A stretch of 33,698 nucleotides of DNA from assembly GCF_001039045.1 (NCBI RefSeq), contig NZ_LFEE01000035.1, forward strand, positions 1 through 33,698, written 5' to 3'. The translations under genes were made by a program, and so were the position numbers. Below, in pieces: positions 7,409 through 15,390 of the stretch. The stretch is from Lactiplantibacillus herbarum (GTDB lineage: Bacteria; Bacillota; Bacilli; Lactobacillales; Lactobacillaceae). How positions within the stretch are numbered: position 1 is the first letter of the stretch; each line of letters begins with the position of its first letter. The notes beneath the pieces were generated by a model that saw only the letters and a program-made list of their open reading frames with translations, made no database searches and had not been told where the DNA came from.

Positions 7409-7948
7409 ATGCGTCAAGTTCAATTTTATGGAGCCATCTCAATCGATGGTTACTTAGCAACTCAAGACAATCGACTCGACTGGTTATTCAAAACTGCCGG
7501 TGCCAGTGATGCACCCACAGAAACATTCATGCAACAGATCGATACTGCCATCATGGGCCGCCATACATATGAATACACGATGGCTCAAACAACGGACCAA
7601 CTCATTAATCCATATAATCCAGAAACACAAAACATCGTAATGACTTCTAGTCCCCACGCTGGTGATGAACATACCCAGTTCACCAGCGCACCAGTTGCCG
7701 AGCTTGTTAAGCAACTGCGCCAAGAAGATGGTCAAAACATTTGGATTGTTGGCGGTTCCGGCGTACTCATGCCATTATTAGAAGCTGATTTGATTGACGA
7801 TTTATACATTCAGATTGCGCCCGTCATTCTGGGCCAAGGCGCACCACTATTTACCGCTATTGACCATCAGCAACGCTTTGAACTAGTTAATACAACTAAT
7901 TACGGTCAGTTAGCTGAAGTTCATTATCAACGCCAAATTACAGATTAA
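7409..7948 (+). CDS. Dihydrofolate reductase family protein (RibD C-terminal domain, YyaP-like)
   Basis: A 179-residue NADPH-dependent reductase of the RibD-C/DHFR fold. Visible marks are YGAISIDGYLA at the N-terminus, the DWLF segment, AIMGRHTYEY (nucleotide-binding region), IWIVGGSGVLMPLLEADLIDDLYIQIAPVILGQGAPLF, and the C-terminal LVNTTNYGQLAEVHYQ. These stand-alone members are common in Firmicutes and mostly uncharacterised; it is not the essential FolA. I chose the start at 7409 because the 20 upstream residues are unlike the family and AGGTG lies before this ATG. It is monocistronic and ends before a bidirectional terminator. Confidence 0.87.
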   Translation: MRQVQFYGAISIDGYLATQDNRLDWLFKTAGASDAPTETFMQQIDTAIMGRHTYEYTMAQTTDQLINPYNPETQNIVMTSSPHAGDEHTQFTSAPVAELVKQLRQEDGQNIWIVGGSGVLMPLLEADLIDDLYIQIAPVILGQGAPLFTAIDHQQRFELVNTTNYGQLAEVHYQRQITD

Positions 7949-7967
7949 AACCGTGCATTAATATCGA

Positions 7968-8004
7968 AAAAGGCTCACCTCATATTTCTGAGGTGAGCCT
8001 TTTA
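7968..8004. terminator. Bidirectional terminator between convergent genes
   Basis: AAAAGGCTCACCTCA and TGAGGTGAGCCTTTT form a perfect stem around a 7-nt loop. It serves the DHFR-like gene and the converging antiporter gene. Confidence 0.9.
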
Positions 8005-8021
8005 GCATTTCTATTCTATAT

Positions 8022-9184
8022 CTACGTAGTTGCTGGCCGTTTAAGTGCCTGCCGCAATAGCAATGGTGCAATCAACGTTGTTAAAATAATCGCCGTAATG
8101 ACCGCCGAATACCGATCAGCCGACAACAGCTTACCTTGATAACCAATCTGGGCAATAATCAACGCCATTTCACCACGTGAGACCATCCCAGTCCCAATCT
8201 GGTAACCACTCTTCCAACTGAATCCTGCCATTCTAGCACCAAGACTGGCCCCGACTAGCTTAGTGACCACGGCTGCTACCGTGATTACCACGATGAACCA
8301 AAGATCCTTAGCAAAGCCCGTAAAGGACATGTTGAGACCAATGCTGACAAAGAAAACGGGAATAAAAACTGCGTTACCGATTGGCTGAATATGTTCATCA
8401 ATAACGGCATGATAGTCCGTCTGACCAACCGCGATTCCCGCGAAGAAGGCCCCAATCACGGCACTTAGACCGATTGCATCCGCTAAGTAAGAAAGCCCAA
8501 AACAGATGACTAACGACATCAACGTGATGGAAGTTGGGACCAGTAAAGCATCCCCGATTGCCATCAAGTGTGGGATGACCCATTTAGCAACAAAGTATAG
8601 CGCGACGAAGAAGGCGAATTGAATGGCTAGTGACCAGCCAAGACTCGTTGACGACTGACTGCTACCACTAACTTGACTGCCAAATAGACTGATCATCAAG
8701 CTCAAGATTAACACGGCTAACACGTCATCGACCACGGCCGCACCGAGAATCGTAGTCCCCTCTTTACCGTCTAGTGCTCCCAATTCTTTGAGCACCGCCA
8801 CGGAGATTGAGACCGACGTTGCCGCAAATGTGACCCCGAGAAAAAGACTCTCCGTGCTATTCAAATTAAATAGCTGGCTACACCAATCAATCACCACAAC
8901 TGGAAAAATCACGCCTAATACGGCCACCAGCATGCTGGGACGCCAGTACTTTTTCAATAGTTGCAGGTTCCTCCTAGCCCCGCCATAAACATCAGAATGA
9001 TGACACCCAGTTCTGCAAAGTCCTTGATAAAACTCGTCGCACTCACCCAGCCTAAAACTGCCGGACCAAGTACGATTCCACTGAGCAGCTGTCCAATTAC
9101 AGCGGGCAAGCCCATCCGAACACTCAGATGTCCAGCAACCGCTGTTACGATTAAAATTAACGCTAAACTACCAACGTAAGCCAT
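8022..9184 (-). pseudogene. Na+/H+ antiporter of CPA2/NapA type, split by a 1-nt frameshift
   Basis: Two adjacent minus-strand frames together make one cation:proton antiporter (Pfam Na_H_Exchanger type). The first (9184 to 8954) starts MAYVGSLALILIV behind AGGAGG and runs through GLPAVIGQLLSGIVLGPAVLGW to ELGVIILMFMAGL. It then leaves the family sequence and stops. The second (8957 to 8022) continues with KKYWRPSMLVAVLGV and the ion-binding region (VVDDVLAVLILSL), ending after about 12 membrane segments. Relatives read GLE(x)nLxLLKKY across the join; here five bases replace the expected six at about 8962-8967, a 1-nt loss. The stop and a TTG overlap (TTGA), with AGGAGG 12 bases before the TTG, so re-initiation to give two chains is conceivable. 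Most likely it is inactive or a sequencing error. Confidence 0.82.
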
Positions 9185-9267
9185 TGAATTCCTCCTAAAA
9201 AAAGGGCACGCCAAGAGCCGACTACCCAACCCAAAAGTAGTCCGAATTCTTGAAGTGTCCTTCAACC

Positions 9268-9346
9268 GTTTCGTATGATTATGAAACTAGTATAGCATAT
9301 TTTCATAGTGCTGACTGCAACACTCCGCTATGAAAACGGTTATAAT
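9268..9346. promoter_or_regulatory. Divergent promoter region between antiporter and YczE-like genes
   Basis: On the minus strand an extended -10 TGCTATACT (9289-9297) points to the antiporter; downstream of it GTTTC and GAAAC (9268-9287) form an imperfect palindrome at the likely transcript start. On the plus strand TATAAT (9341-9346) points to the YczE-like gene. Between them TTTTCATAG (9300-9308) and CTATGAAAA (9328-9336) form a perfect 9-bp inverted repeat. This layout fits shared regulation. Confidence 0.5.
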
Positions 9347-9381
9347 AAACCATATATTGCTATCTGAAAGGTCGATTACTC

Positions 9382-10059
9382 GTGTTTAACATCCCTGATT
9401 TCCGCCAACGCTTCTTTTTTCTAGTCTTTTCCATCTTACTGAATTCCGCAGCCAACGCTCTCACCATTGCAACTAGCCTCGGAAGTGCCGTCTGGACGGG
9501 CTCCAGCGTCAACCTCGCTAATTGGACTCATATTTCACTGGGAACCACCCTATTATTTTACGGTATCGTGGTTACCTTCTTGAACCAAATCCTGTTGGGA
9601 CACTTTGACCGGCGCCGATTGATTTCTAACCTAATTTACATTGTTCCCTTTAGCTACCTAGTTCAGTTCATCGGTGACTTCTGGAATTTAATTGGTATCA
9701 CGACGCTCCCCCTAGTTGCTCGACTGATTCTCAATATTCTAGGATTACTCGGTGTTGCTGCGGCCGTTTCAATCTACCAACGTTGCAATTTGATTCAGCA
9801 TCCTAACGATGATCTATCCTATATCTTGCGTTTTCGCTTTCTACACGGATCCGCAATTATTGCACAATGGACCAGCTATTTACCACCACTGACGATCATC
9901 GTCGTCGCTTTCTTTGCAACTGGTCACCTGTACGCCATCGGTTTCGGGACGGTATTTGCACTAGCCGCTCAGGGTGCCATCATGGCCTGGTCTGATACCC
10001 ACGTTTTCCCACATCTGAAACACCACGTGGACGTCGCTCAAGCTCACCATGCCGTTTAA
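9382..10059 (+). CDS. YczE-like integral membrane protein
   Basis: A 225-residue membrane protein with about five to six hydrophobic segments. The first half follows the YczE/YyaS pattern: a long first helix ending in ATSLGSAVWTGSSVNLANWTHISLGT, a helix ending LNQILLGHFDRRRL, then IVPFSYLVQFIGDFW. The soluble tail is His-rich (HLKHHVDVAQAHHAV). YczE-family proteins have no established transport substrate. The start is GTG at 9382, with GAAAGG 10 bases before it; no ATG fits better. It has a clear TATAAT promoter box 36 bases upstream. Confidence 0.7.
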   Translation: MFNIPDFRQRFFFLVFSILLNSAANALTIATSLGSAVWTGSSVNLANWTHISLGTTLLFYGIVVTFLNQILLGHFDRRRLISNLIYIVPFSYLVQFIGDFWNLIGITTLPLVARLILNILGLLGVAAAVSIYQRCNLIQHPNDDLSYILRFRFLHGSAIIAQWTSYLPPLTIIVVAFFATGHLYAIGFGTVFALAAQGAIMAWSDTHVFPHLKHHVDVAQAHHAV

Positions 10060-10081
10060 CCGTGCTGCCTACAAATGAGCG

Positions 10082-10111
10082 TTGACAAAGCACCGGCTAA
10101 CCCTTGATAAT
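10082..10111 (+). promoter_or_regulatory. Promoter of the AEC permease
   Basis: A perfect -35 TTGACA (10082-10087) and a -10 GATAAT (10106-10111) are separated by 18 bases, in the 83-base gap before the AEC gene. Confidence 0.6.
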
Positions 10112-10142
10112 AAAGCTATTCTAAATTATTGGACTGAAGTGT

Positions 10143-11069
10143 ATGAACCTGACCCAATTGACCACTCAGATTGCCCTGATGTTTATCCTGATGCTAGTCG
10201 GCTTAATGATTAACAAGCTCGGCTTTATGCACGCCCAAACGTCATCAGATCTGACAAATATTCTGCTATACATCGTTTCACCTTGCTTGATTGTTCAGGC
10301 CTTTGAACAACATTTCTCCGCGGACCGGCTCCAAATGCTAGGTCGTGTGCTACTCGGTATCATCATTATTTATATTCTGATGATCATCGTGACCCAACTA
10401 CTTTTCAAACGCGTGAGTGACCCCAACCTCCGGCGTATCATGCGCTACGGTTCGGTCTATTCCAACGCTGGTTTTATGGGCATTCCCCTAACTAGCTCAC
10501 TATTTGGTGCTACGGGCGTGTTCTTCGCGGTCGCTTCACTGGCTGCTTTCAACATCTTTAGTTGGACGCACGGCATTACGCTGTTTACAGGACGGCAGGG
10601 TAATCGGCGTGAGAATTTGAAACAAATCGTTTTAAATCCTAACATCATTGCTATTATCGTTGGTCTGCTAATTTTTGTCACATCTTTCCAACTACCGACA
10701 ATTGCGAACAGCACCATCAAGTACGTCAGTTCGATCAACACGCCGCTCTCAATGATCGTCATCGGTAACAGCTTAGCGGACGTTAAGTTCAACCGCAAGA
10801 CGTTGGATAAACGACTCTGGTTAGTGATTTTATTGCGAAACCTACTCTTCCCCTACCTCGCAATTGTTATCTTGCAGCTAATGGGGCTCACTGGCGTTCC
10901 GTTGCTAACGACTGTTCTGATGATGGCGTGTCCGGTAGCTGGCATCGTCGTCCTATTCTCACTAAAGGTTCACGGTAACCCCGGGCCGGCCGTTGCATTG
11001 ATGAGTGTCTCGACTATTCTGAGTATCATCACGATTCCAATCGTATTTGCCTTGGTTAATCTGCATTAG
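10143..11069 (+). CDS. AEC family transporter (auxin efflux carrier / malate permease-like)
   Basis: A 308-residue membrane carrier with about ten helices. Family marks are the N-terminal IALMFILMLVGLMINKLGFM, the ILLYIVSPCLIVQAF helix, the cross-over motif SVYSNAGFMGIPL, and the matching C-terminal half with SMIVIGNSLADV and MMACPVAGIVVLFSLK. In lactic acid bacteria such carriers are often named malate permeases, but no malolactic gene is adjacent, so the substrate is open. The start ATG is preceded by only a weak TGAAGTG site. It ends before the terminator at 11099-11136. Confidence 0.88.
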   Translation: MNLTQLTTQIALMFILMLVGLMINKLGFMHAQTSSDLTNILLYIVSPCLIVQAFEQHFSADRLQMLGRVLLGIIIIYILMIIVTQLLFKRVSDPNLRRIMRYGSVYSNAGFMGIPLTSSLFGATGVFFAVASLAAFNIFSWTHGITLFTGRQGNRRENLKQIVLNPNIIAIIVGLLIFVTSFQLPTIANSTIKYVSSINTPLSMIVIGNSLADVKFNRKTLDKRLWLVILLRNLLFPYLAIVILQLMGLTGVPLLTTVLMMACPVAGIVVLFSLKVHGNPGPAVALMSVSTILSIITIPIVFALVNLH

Positions 11070-11098
11070 CAAATCATTGCTTAAATAATGGCATCCCC

Positions 11099-11136
11099 AA
11101 AAGACACTAACTTAAAAATGGTTAGTGTCTTTTTTT
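11099..11136. terminator. Terminator after the AEC gene
   Basis: AAAGACACTAAC and GTTAGTGTCTTT form a 12-bp stem followed by seven T's on the plus strand; four A's on the other side allow weak use on the minus strand for the flavodoxin-like gene. Confidence 0.88.
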
Positions 11137-11165
11137 ACATTCAAACAACAATTCCGACTCGTTAG

Positions 11166-11699
11166 CTATGCCATTCCGAGCTCGCGAACATACGCCACTA
11201 ACGGCTGAATCGTTGCCCGATCTTTAAAATCGACTTGGCGACCATACGTGGCTAAAAATGCTTGATTCTCAGGAGTCAACTCCGTCTGATTTTTACTCGC
11301 AATTACCGTTTTCAAGAGGCGCATCAAGTTACGATGTACGACTCCGAGCTTGGCATAATCAATCGCACCCCGGAAATGGAATACCTGCTGTGGTTGCCGC
11401 GCTTCTGTGCGAAATGCCCGGTGCATAATCTGCGTATAGTCAGTCTGAGTAGGATCAGCTAATCCCACAGTAAAAACAATCAAATGATTACACGGATTAT
11501 TAGCCACTAGTTCCGATCCGATGATACCGCTAGCGTACAACCCACCGCCATAAATAATCATGGCGTACGTCTTAAGTAACGCTTTCGTCACCATTTTTCG
11601 TTCAAATAAATCTGCATCGAGTTCGGCCGCAATCCACTCCGCGTACTGCCTGGTTGCACCATAATTAGACTGATAAATTACCGCTATTCTGTTCATCAT
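11166..11699 (-). CDS. Flavodoxin-domain protein (Flavodoxin_5 / HemG-like)
   Basis: A 177-residue FMN-binding protein. The N-terminal IAVIYQSNYGATRQYAEWIAAEL is the phosphate-binding loop of flavodoxins, and YAMIIYGGGLYASGIIG plus HLIVFTVGLADP are the second and third strand-loop units. The C-terminal helix region resembles menaquinone-dependent protoporphyrinogen oxidase HemG. L. plantarum-type bacteria lack heme synthesis, so a different redox role is likely. AGGAGG lies 5 bases before the first of two consecutive ATG codons (8 before the second). It is monocistronic. Confidence 0.85.
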   Translation of the reverse strand: MMNRIAVIYQSNYGATRQYAEWIAAELDADLFERKMVTKALLKTYAMIIYGGGLYASGIIGSELVANNPCNHLIVFTVGLADPTQTDYTQIMHRAFRTEARQPQQVFHFRGAIDYAKLGVVHRNLMRLLKTVIASKNQTELTPENQAFLATYGRQVDFKDRATIQPLVAYVRELGMA

Positions 11700-11839
11700 C
11701 CTAACCTCCTGTCATTGCGCTAGTATCGTGGCATCATGAAGTTATGGTTCTGATACTTATGAGCATATCATTCTGTATAAATTATGTCATTTATAACAAT
11801 TACGGAATAAATTTCAACTTCTTTAGAACTTTTCTGAGC

Positions 11840-11877
11840 AAAAAAATGCCACCAGTATCTCAAACTCGCTGGCGACA
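11840..11877 (-). terminator. Terminator of the HAD hydrolase gene
   Basis: On the minus strand TGTCGCCAG pairs with CTGGTGGCA (9 bp with two wobble pairs), followed by seven T's. The remaining spacer to 11700 is AT-rich with no supported gene. Confidence 0.7.
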
Positions 11878-11914
11878 CTTTTATCGTTTAGCTTTTAATT
11901 TCTACCATCATTGT

Positions 11915-12577
11915 CTAGTTAATCCATTGCTTTGCCGCTGCTAAATCAGCCACCATGTGCGTCGGTTCAGCACTTGTCGTGGGTTGTTGCTGATTGCGAT
12001 TGATCCACAGCATCGGCCACTGCATAGCGTCAGCGGGTACGACGTCGGATTCATAGCCACGAGCAATGTGCCAATGGTTCTCTTTAGTCAGATTAAAACG
12101 TTGTTCGACATATTTAAAGAATTTCAGATCTGGTTTGTAGGCCTGCACATCTTCCGCAGTAATGACTGCATCAAACGGCAACTGCAAGGCTGCTAGATTA
12201 GCTGGCATAATATCCCAGGATGAATTCGACATAATAATTAGTTGATACCCCTGTTTATGCCACTCCGTTAACATTGGTACCACGTCTGGGTACGGCAACA
12301 GGTTACGCTGAACTTGTAGACATTCAACGTAATGACTTTCAAAGAAATGACCTTGCGCAAAAATCTGATCCAAATGTTTAAGATCAGCTCGCACTAACAA
12401 TGAATAGTCCAAATAAGGCTGAACGTTGGCCGGATCATCTTCATAATTCGCATAGGTTTCCCGTACCGTCGCGCTATCCAGACCAGCAGCCGTTGCCAAG
12501 TTTTCAATCCATTGATACAACGGCTCCGTGTTGATCAGCGTACCGTAACAATCAAATGTTAAATACTTTTTTATCAT
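11915..12577 (-). CDS. HAD-superfamily hydrolase (haloacid dehalogenase type II-like)
   Basis: A cytoplasmic phosphatase- or dehalogenase-like enzyme of 220 residues. Motif I is FDCYGTLI, with nucleophile D9 and the second Asp replaced by Tyr, as in L-2-haloacid dehalogenases rather than phosphatases. Motif II is IIMSNSSWD, the motif III lysine is in AYKPDLKFF, and the motif IV region is HIARGYESDVVPADA. The helical cap lies between residues 17 and about 90. I placed the start at the ATG (12577), 9 bases after a GAGGGGG site; a TTG six codons earlier is less likely. The real substrate is unknown. Confidence 0.82.
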   Translation of the reverse strand: MIKKYLTFDCYGTLINTEPLYQWIENLATAAGLDSATVRETYANYEDDPANVQPYLDYSLLVRADLKHLDQIFAQGHFFESHYVECLQVQRNLLPYPDVVPMLTEWHKQGYQLIIMSNSSWDIMPANLAALQLPFDAVITAEDVQAYKPDLKFFKYVEQRFNLTKENHWHIARGYESDVVPADAMQWPMLWINRNQQQPTTSAEPTHMVADLAAAKQWIN

Positions 12578-12669
12578 TATTATTTTCCCCCTCAAAACTG
12601 TATTTTACCACGCCCTTCATTTAGATGGTTACGCTACGAAACTAACTAATAGGTTCGCCCCAATCATCG

Positions 12670-12712
12670 TGCTATACTTATAATTTGTGTGTTATCAATA
12701 AATAAATTATAG
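12670..12712 (+). promoter_or_regulatory. Promoter and inverted repeat before the DHA2 exporter
   Basis: An extended -10 TGCTATACT (12670-12678) is directly followed by TATAAT (12679-12684). ATAATTT and AAATTAT form an inverted repeat across the presumed leader, ending near 12711, a possible operator. The -35 region is weak. Confidence 0.45.
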
Positions 12713-12725
12713 AAAGGTCACTTCT

Positions 12726-14207
12726 ATGCCAACTCAATCATCAACGTTACCCCTCGATGCTAATGGCCAACCCTACCACCGAACTTGGTTAGTGTTGACC
12801 TTACTAGTGGGAACGTTTAGTACGTTCATTACCCAAACCTTGTTAACGACCGCTTTTCCAACGTTAATGAAGGACTTTCATATCTCTGCTACTTCCGTTC
12901 AGTGGTTAACCACTGGTTTCATGCTCATCATGGGGATTATGATTCCCATCAGTGCGTGGTTACTGACACGGATTAATTCCAAACACCTCTACTTAGCCGC
13001 CATGGTCATCTTTGGCCTAGGGACGTTGCTAGCGTACTACTCCGTTAGTTTCCAGATGTTACTGGTCGCCCGCATGATTCAAGCAATGGGTGTCGGTATT
13101 TCTGCACCGGTCTTTCAAACGATCATGTCGTCCGTCTACCCACCAGAAAAACGTGGCGCAGCCATGGGGACAGCCGGAATCGTTATCGGTCTTGCGCCTG
13201 CCATTGGCCCCACGTTATCCGGTTGGATCATCGATAATTATTCATGGCGTGCTCTGTTCCTGTTTATTATGCCGATTAATATAACGGTTATTATTATTTC
13301 ATTATTCACGTTACGAAAAGTTCTCCCAACTTCTAAACAACCAATCGACTGGTTATCCGTTATCATCTCAACAATTGGTTTTGGGAGTATGCTATACGGA
13401 TTTTCGACAGTCGGCGAAGCCGGTTGGGGTTCTCCAATCGTTATCACTACGCTGATTGTAGGGATTATCTTCATTGCCTTATTTGTTTGGCGTCAACTAC
13501 ACATGGATCAGCCATTATTGGAACTTCGCGTCTTCAAGATTCCAGCTTTTACCTTATCCGCTATTTTGACCGCCCTCGCCTACATGTCCATGATGGGCGT
13601 TGAAATGATCTTACCGATGTACATTCAAACGGTACTCGGTCGTTCCGCAATGGATTCAGGAATGATTCTCCTCCCCGGAGCTATTATGATGGGGATCATG
13701 AGTCCAATTACGGGCCGCATCTTCGACCACATGGGCGCCCGCCGTTTAGCGATGACTGGGATGTTGCTCTTAACTTTAGGAACAGCTTTCTTCCTCTCAA
13801 TCAGTGCAACCACGCCGATTCTCTGGATTATTGTCGTTTACGCGATTCGGATGTTTGGTCTGACGATGGTGACCATGCCCGTTACGACAACTGGGATCAA
13901 CGCATTACCTTTCCGGTTAATCGCTCACGGGACGGCAGCCAACAACACGTTACGTCAAGTGGCTGCTTCAATGGGAACCGCCGTTTTGATCAGTGTGTAT
14001 TCCAGCGTTGCTAAGTGGAATTTACCCGGTCATCAATTATTAGCTCAATCACCACTAAAATATCAGCAAGCTAGTGTCAACGCCACTTTAACTGGTTATC
14101 ACATGGCGTTTATCGTCTCACTGATCTTTTGTGCCCTTGGCTTTGGACTCAGCTGTTTCTTAAAAGCTAGCCACGCTACTTCAGTAAGCAAGGAGGATGC
14201 CGCATGA
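12726..14207 (+). CDS. MFS multidrug exporter, DHA2 family (EmrB/QacA-like)
   Basis: A 493-residue, 14-helix proton-driven drug exporter. Family marks are TLLTTAFPTLMKDFHISATSVQWLTTGFML in helices 1-2, motif A-like LTRINSKHLYL, LVARMIQAMGVGISAPVFQT, motif C GIVIGLAPAIGPTLSGWII in helix 5, and LLPGAIMMGIMSPITGRIFDHMGAR in the second half. The start ATG has GAAAGG 8 bases upstream. Its stop overlaps the start of the DUF4811 gene (ATGA), so the two are translationally coupled. No adjacent regulator is seen. Confidence 0.92.
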   Translation: MPTQSSTLPLDANGQPYHRTWLVLTLLVGTFSTFITQTLLTTAFPTLMKDFHISATSVQWLTTGFMLIMGIMIPISAWLLTRINSKHLYLAAMVIFGLGTLLAYYSVSFQMLLVARMIQAMGVGISAPVFQTIMSSVYPPEKRGAAMGTAGIVIGLAPAIGPTLSGWIIDNYSWRALFLFIMPINITVIIISLFTLRKVLPTSKQPIDWLSVIISTIGFGSMLYGFSTVGEAGWGSPIVITTLIVGIIFIALFVWRQLHMDQPLLELRVFKIPAFTLSAILTALAYMSMMGVEMILPMYIQTVLGRSAMDSGMILLPGAIMMGIMSPITGRIFDHMGARRLAMTGMLLLTLGTAFFLSISATTPILWIIVVYAIRMFGLTMVTMPVTTTGINALPFRLIAHGTAANNTLRQVAASMGTAVLISVYSSVAKWNLPGHQLLAQSPLKYQQASVNATLTGYHMAFIVSLIFCALGFGLSCFLKASHATSVSKEDAA

Positions 14208-14701
14208 TTATCGTCTTACTAATCATTGCCACCTTCGTCTTCGCTGGTACCATGATTTTCAGTCCAGGTGGGCTTGGCCGCACGATTACCGTCATTATTA
14301 GTGGGCTTATCATTGCGATTAGCCTTGCAGCTCTGATGCTGAACAACAATTACCATTGGGGTTTACACCAAGTGACAACTACGCGAAGCCAGTCTCTAGT
14401 TCCTTTAAAGAGTCCTGAAGCTGCGCTAGGCTTGAAGAAACTCGGAACCGGTAGTGAACACGTTATTGTTTACCGTGTTGCCGGTAAATCTACCTCAGTC
14501 CACACGGTTGCCGCAACAACCACTAAAACGAAACTTACTACTGGAACCCCTGCACGCGTTCAGATCAAAACAACGCGCTGGCGTTTCCAGAACCACTTTA
14601 CTAAACTTATGTTCAGTTTGGGTAATCGGTCATTGCCAGTCGTTCAACGGCAGTACCGCTTTACCATTCCTAAGACTTGGCACGTGGTTACAGTTAAATA
14701 A
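14204..14701 (+). CDS. DUF4811-domain membrane-anchored protein
   Basis: A 165-residue protein with two N-terminal hydrophobic segments (about residues 2-16 and 25-46) and a soluble C-terminal part rich in Thr, Lys and Arg (ARVQIKTTRWRFQNHFTKLMF). It matches the DUF4811 proteins that lactobacilli encode directly behind DHA2 exporters. The function is unknown; a partner or stabiliser of the pump is a reasonable guess from the ATGA overlap. AAGGAGG lies 6 bases before the start, inside the exporter gene. Confidence 0.82.
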   Translation: MIIVLLIIATFVFAGTMIFSPGGLGRTITVIISGLIIAISLAALMLNNNYHWGLHQVTTTRSQSLVPLKSPEAALGLKKLGTGSEHVIVYRVAGKSTSVHTVAATTTKTKLTTGTPARVQIKTTRWRFQNHFTKLMFSLGNRSLPVVQRQYRFTIPKTWHVVTVK

Positions 14702-14709
14702 TCCCTGCC

Positions 14710-14748
14710 AAAATAAAAGACTAGTCATCATGACTAGTCTTTTATTTT
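14710..14748. terminator. Bidirectional terminator
   Basis: AAAATAAAAGACTAGTCA and TGACTAGTCTTTTATTTT form an 18-bp perfect stem with a 3-nt loop. It is shared by the exporter operon and the converging GNAT gene, whose stop is only 4 bases away. Confidence 0.92.
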
Positions 14749-14751
14749 AGT

Positions 14752-15297
14752 TTACTTTTCCCAATCGAGTAACCGGAAAACATAAACATTTTCATCATGA
14801 TCACCCTCTAATAAATGTTGCCCATTAGGCCGCATAGCACTGAACTTAAAGCCTGCTCGTTGTGCAACCGCATTACTAGCTTGATTATCTACAGCCGCAC
14901 AAATCATCAGTGACTGCCGGTGATACTGTTCAAACCCTAAGGCACATATTCCTCGAACAGCTATAGTCATTACACCCCGTCCTTGGAATCGTGCACCCAG
15001 CCAATAACCAACGTTAGCACTTCGATCATGTTCATCAAAGTGATCACAGCTGATCATTCCCGCCACTTCATGGTCTACTTCTATCACTAGATTCAGTGCT
15101 GTGCGCTGCAATAATTGTTGTTCTGCTAATTGCAGAAAGTCCTTCTCATCCGCAACAGTCTTAATTTTAGCCACCCATGGTAGATAATACTGATACTGAA
15201 GTTGAGCCCCCATTAACAATGAGAATAGCGGACCAGCATCTTGTTGTGGATCAGGTTGTCTCAATTTAATCGTTGGTGTGACATCATAATCTAGCAT
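14752..15297 (-). CDS. GNAT acetyltransferase (RimJ/RimL-like)
   Basis: A 181-residue acetyl-CoA-dependent N-acetyltransferase. The core reads AGMISCDHFDEHDRSANVGYWLGARFQGRGVMTIAVRGICALGF, where the (Q/R)xxGxG acetyl-CoA loop is RFQGRGV, followed by the late-strand motif VDNQASNAVAQRAGFK. This layout is that of ribosomal-protein-serine acetyltransferases; the actual acceptor is unknown. I placed the start at 15297, after GGGATTAGG. An ATG at 15315 has no ribosome binding site and lies 4 bases from the T-tract of the terminator at 15319-15365. Confidence 0.85.
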   Translation of the reverse strand: MLDYDVTPTIKLRQPDPQQDAGPLFSLLMGAQLQYQYYLPWVAKIKTVADEKDFLQLAEQQLLQRTALNLVIEVDHEVAGMISCDHFDEHDRSANVGYWLGARFQGRGVMTIAVRGICALGFEQYHRQSLMICAAVDNQASNAVAQRAGFKFSAMRPNGQHLLEGDHDENVYVFRLLDWEK

Positions 15298-15318
15298 CCT
15301 AATCCCAGCTTTCATTCA

Positions 15319-15365
15319 ATAAAAAAAGCGATAATGACTATTAAATTACTAATCATTATCGCTAT
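15319..15365 (-). terminator. Terminator of the YeiH-like gene
   Basis: AGCGATAATGA and TCATTATCGCT form an 11-bp stem, followed on the minus strand by seven T's. It directly abuts the GNAT gene on the same strand. Confidence 0.85.
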
Positions 15366-15390
15366 TTGATTGTTAAATATCAACCATTTT

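Noticed and set aside
8950-8970. Programmed -1 frameshift in the antiporter
   Set aside because: The frame change has the -1 direction but there is no X-XXY-YYZ slippery heptamer and no clear downstream hairpin; a 1-nt loss is simpler.
11744-11944. Small plus-strand ORF of 66 residues
   Set aside because: It runs through the terminator at 11840-11877 and into the 3' end of the HAD gene, has no ribosome binding site, and its Phe/Tyr-rich composition follows AT-rich DNA.
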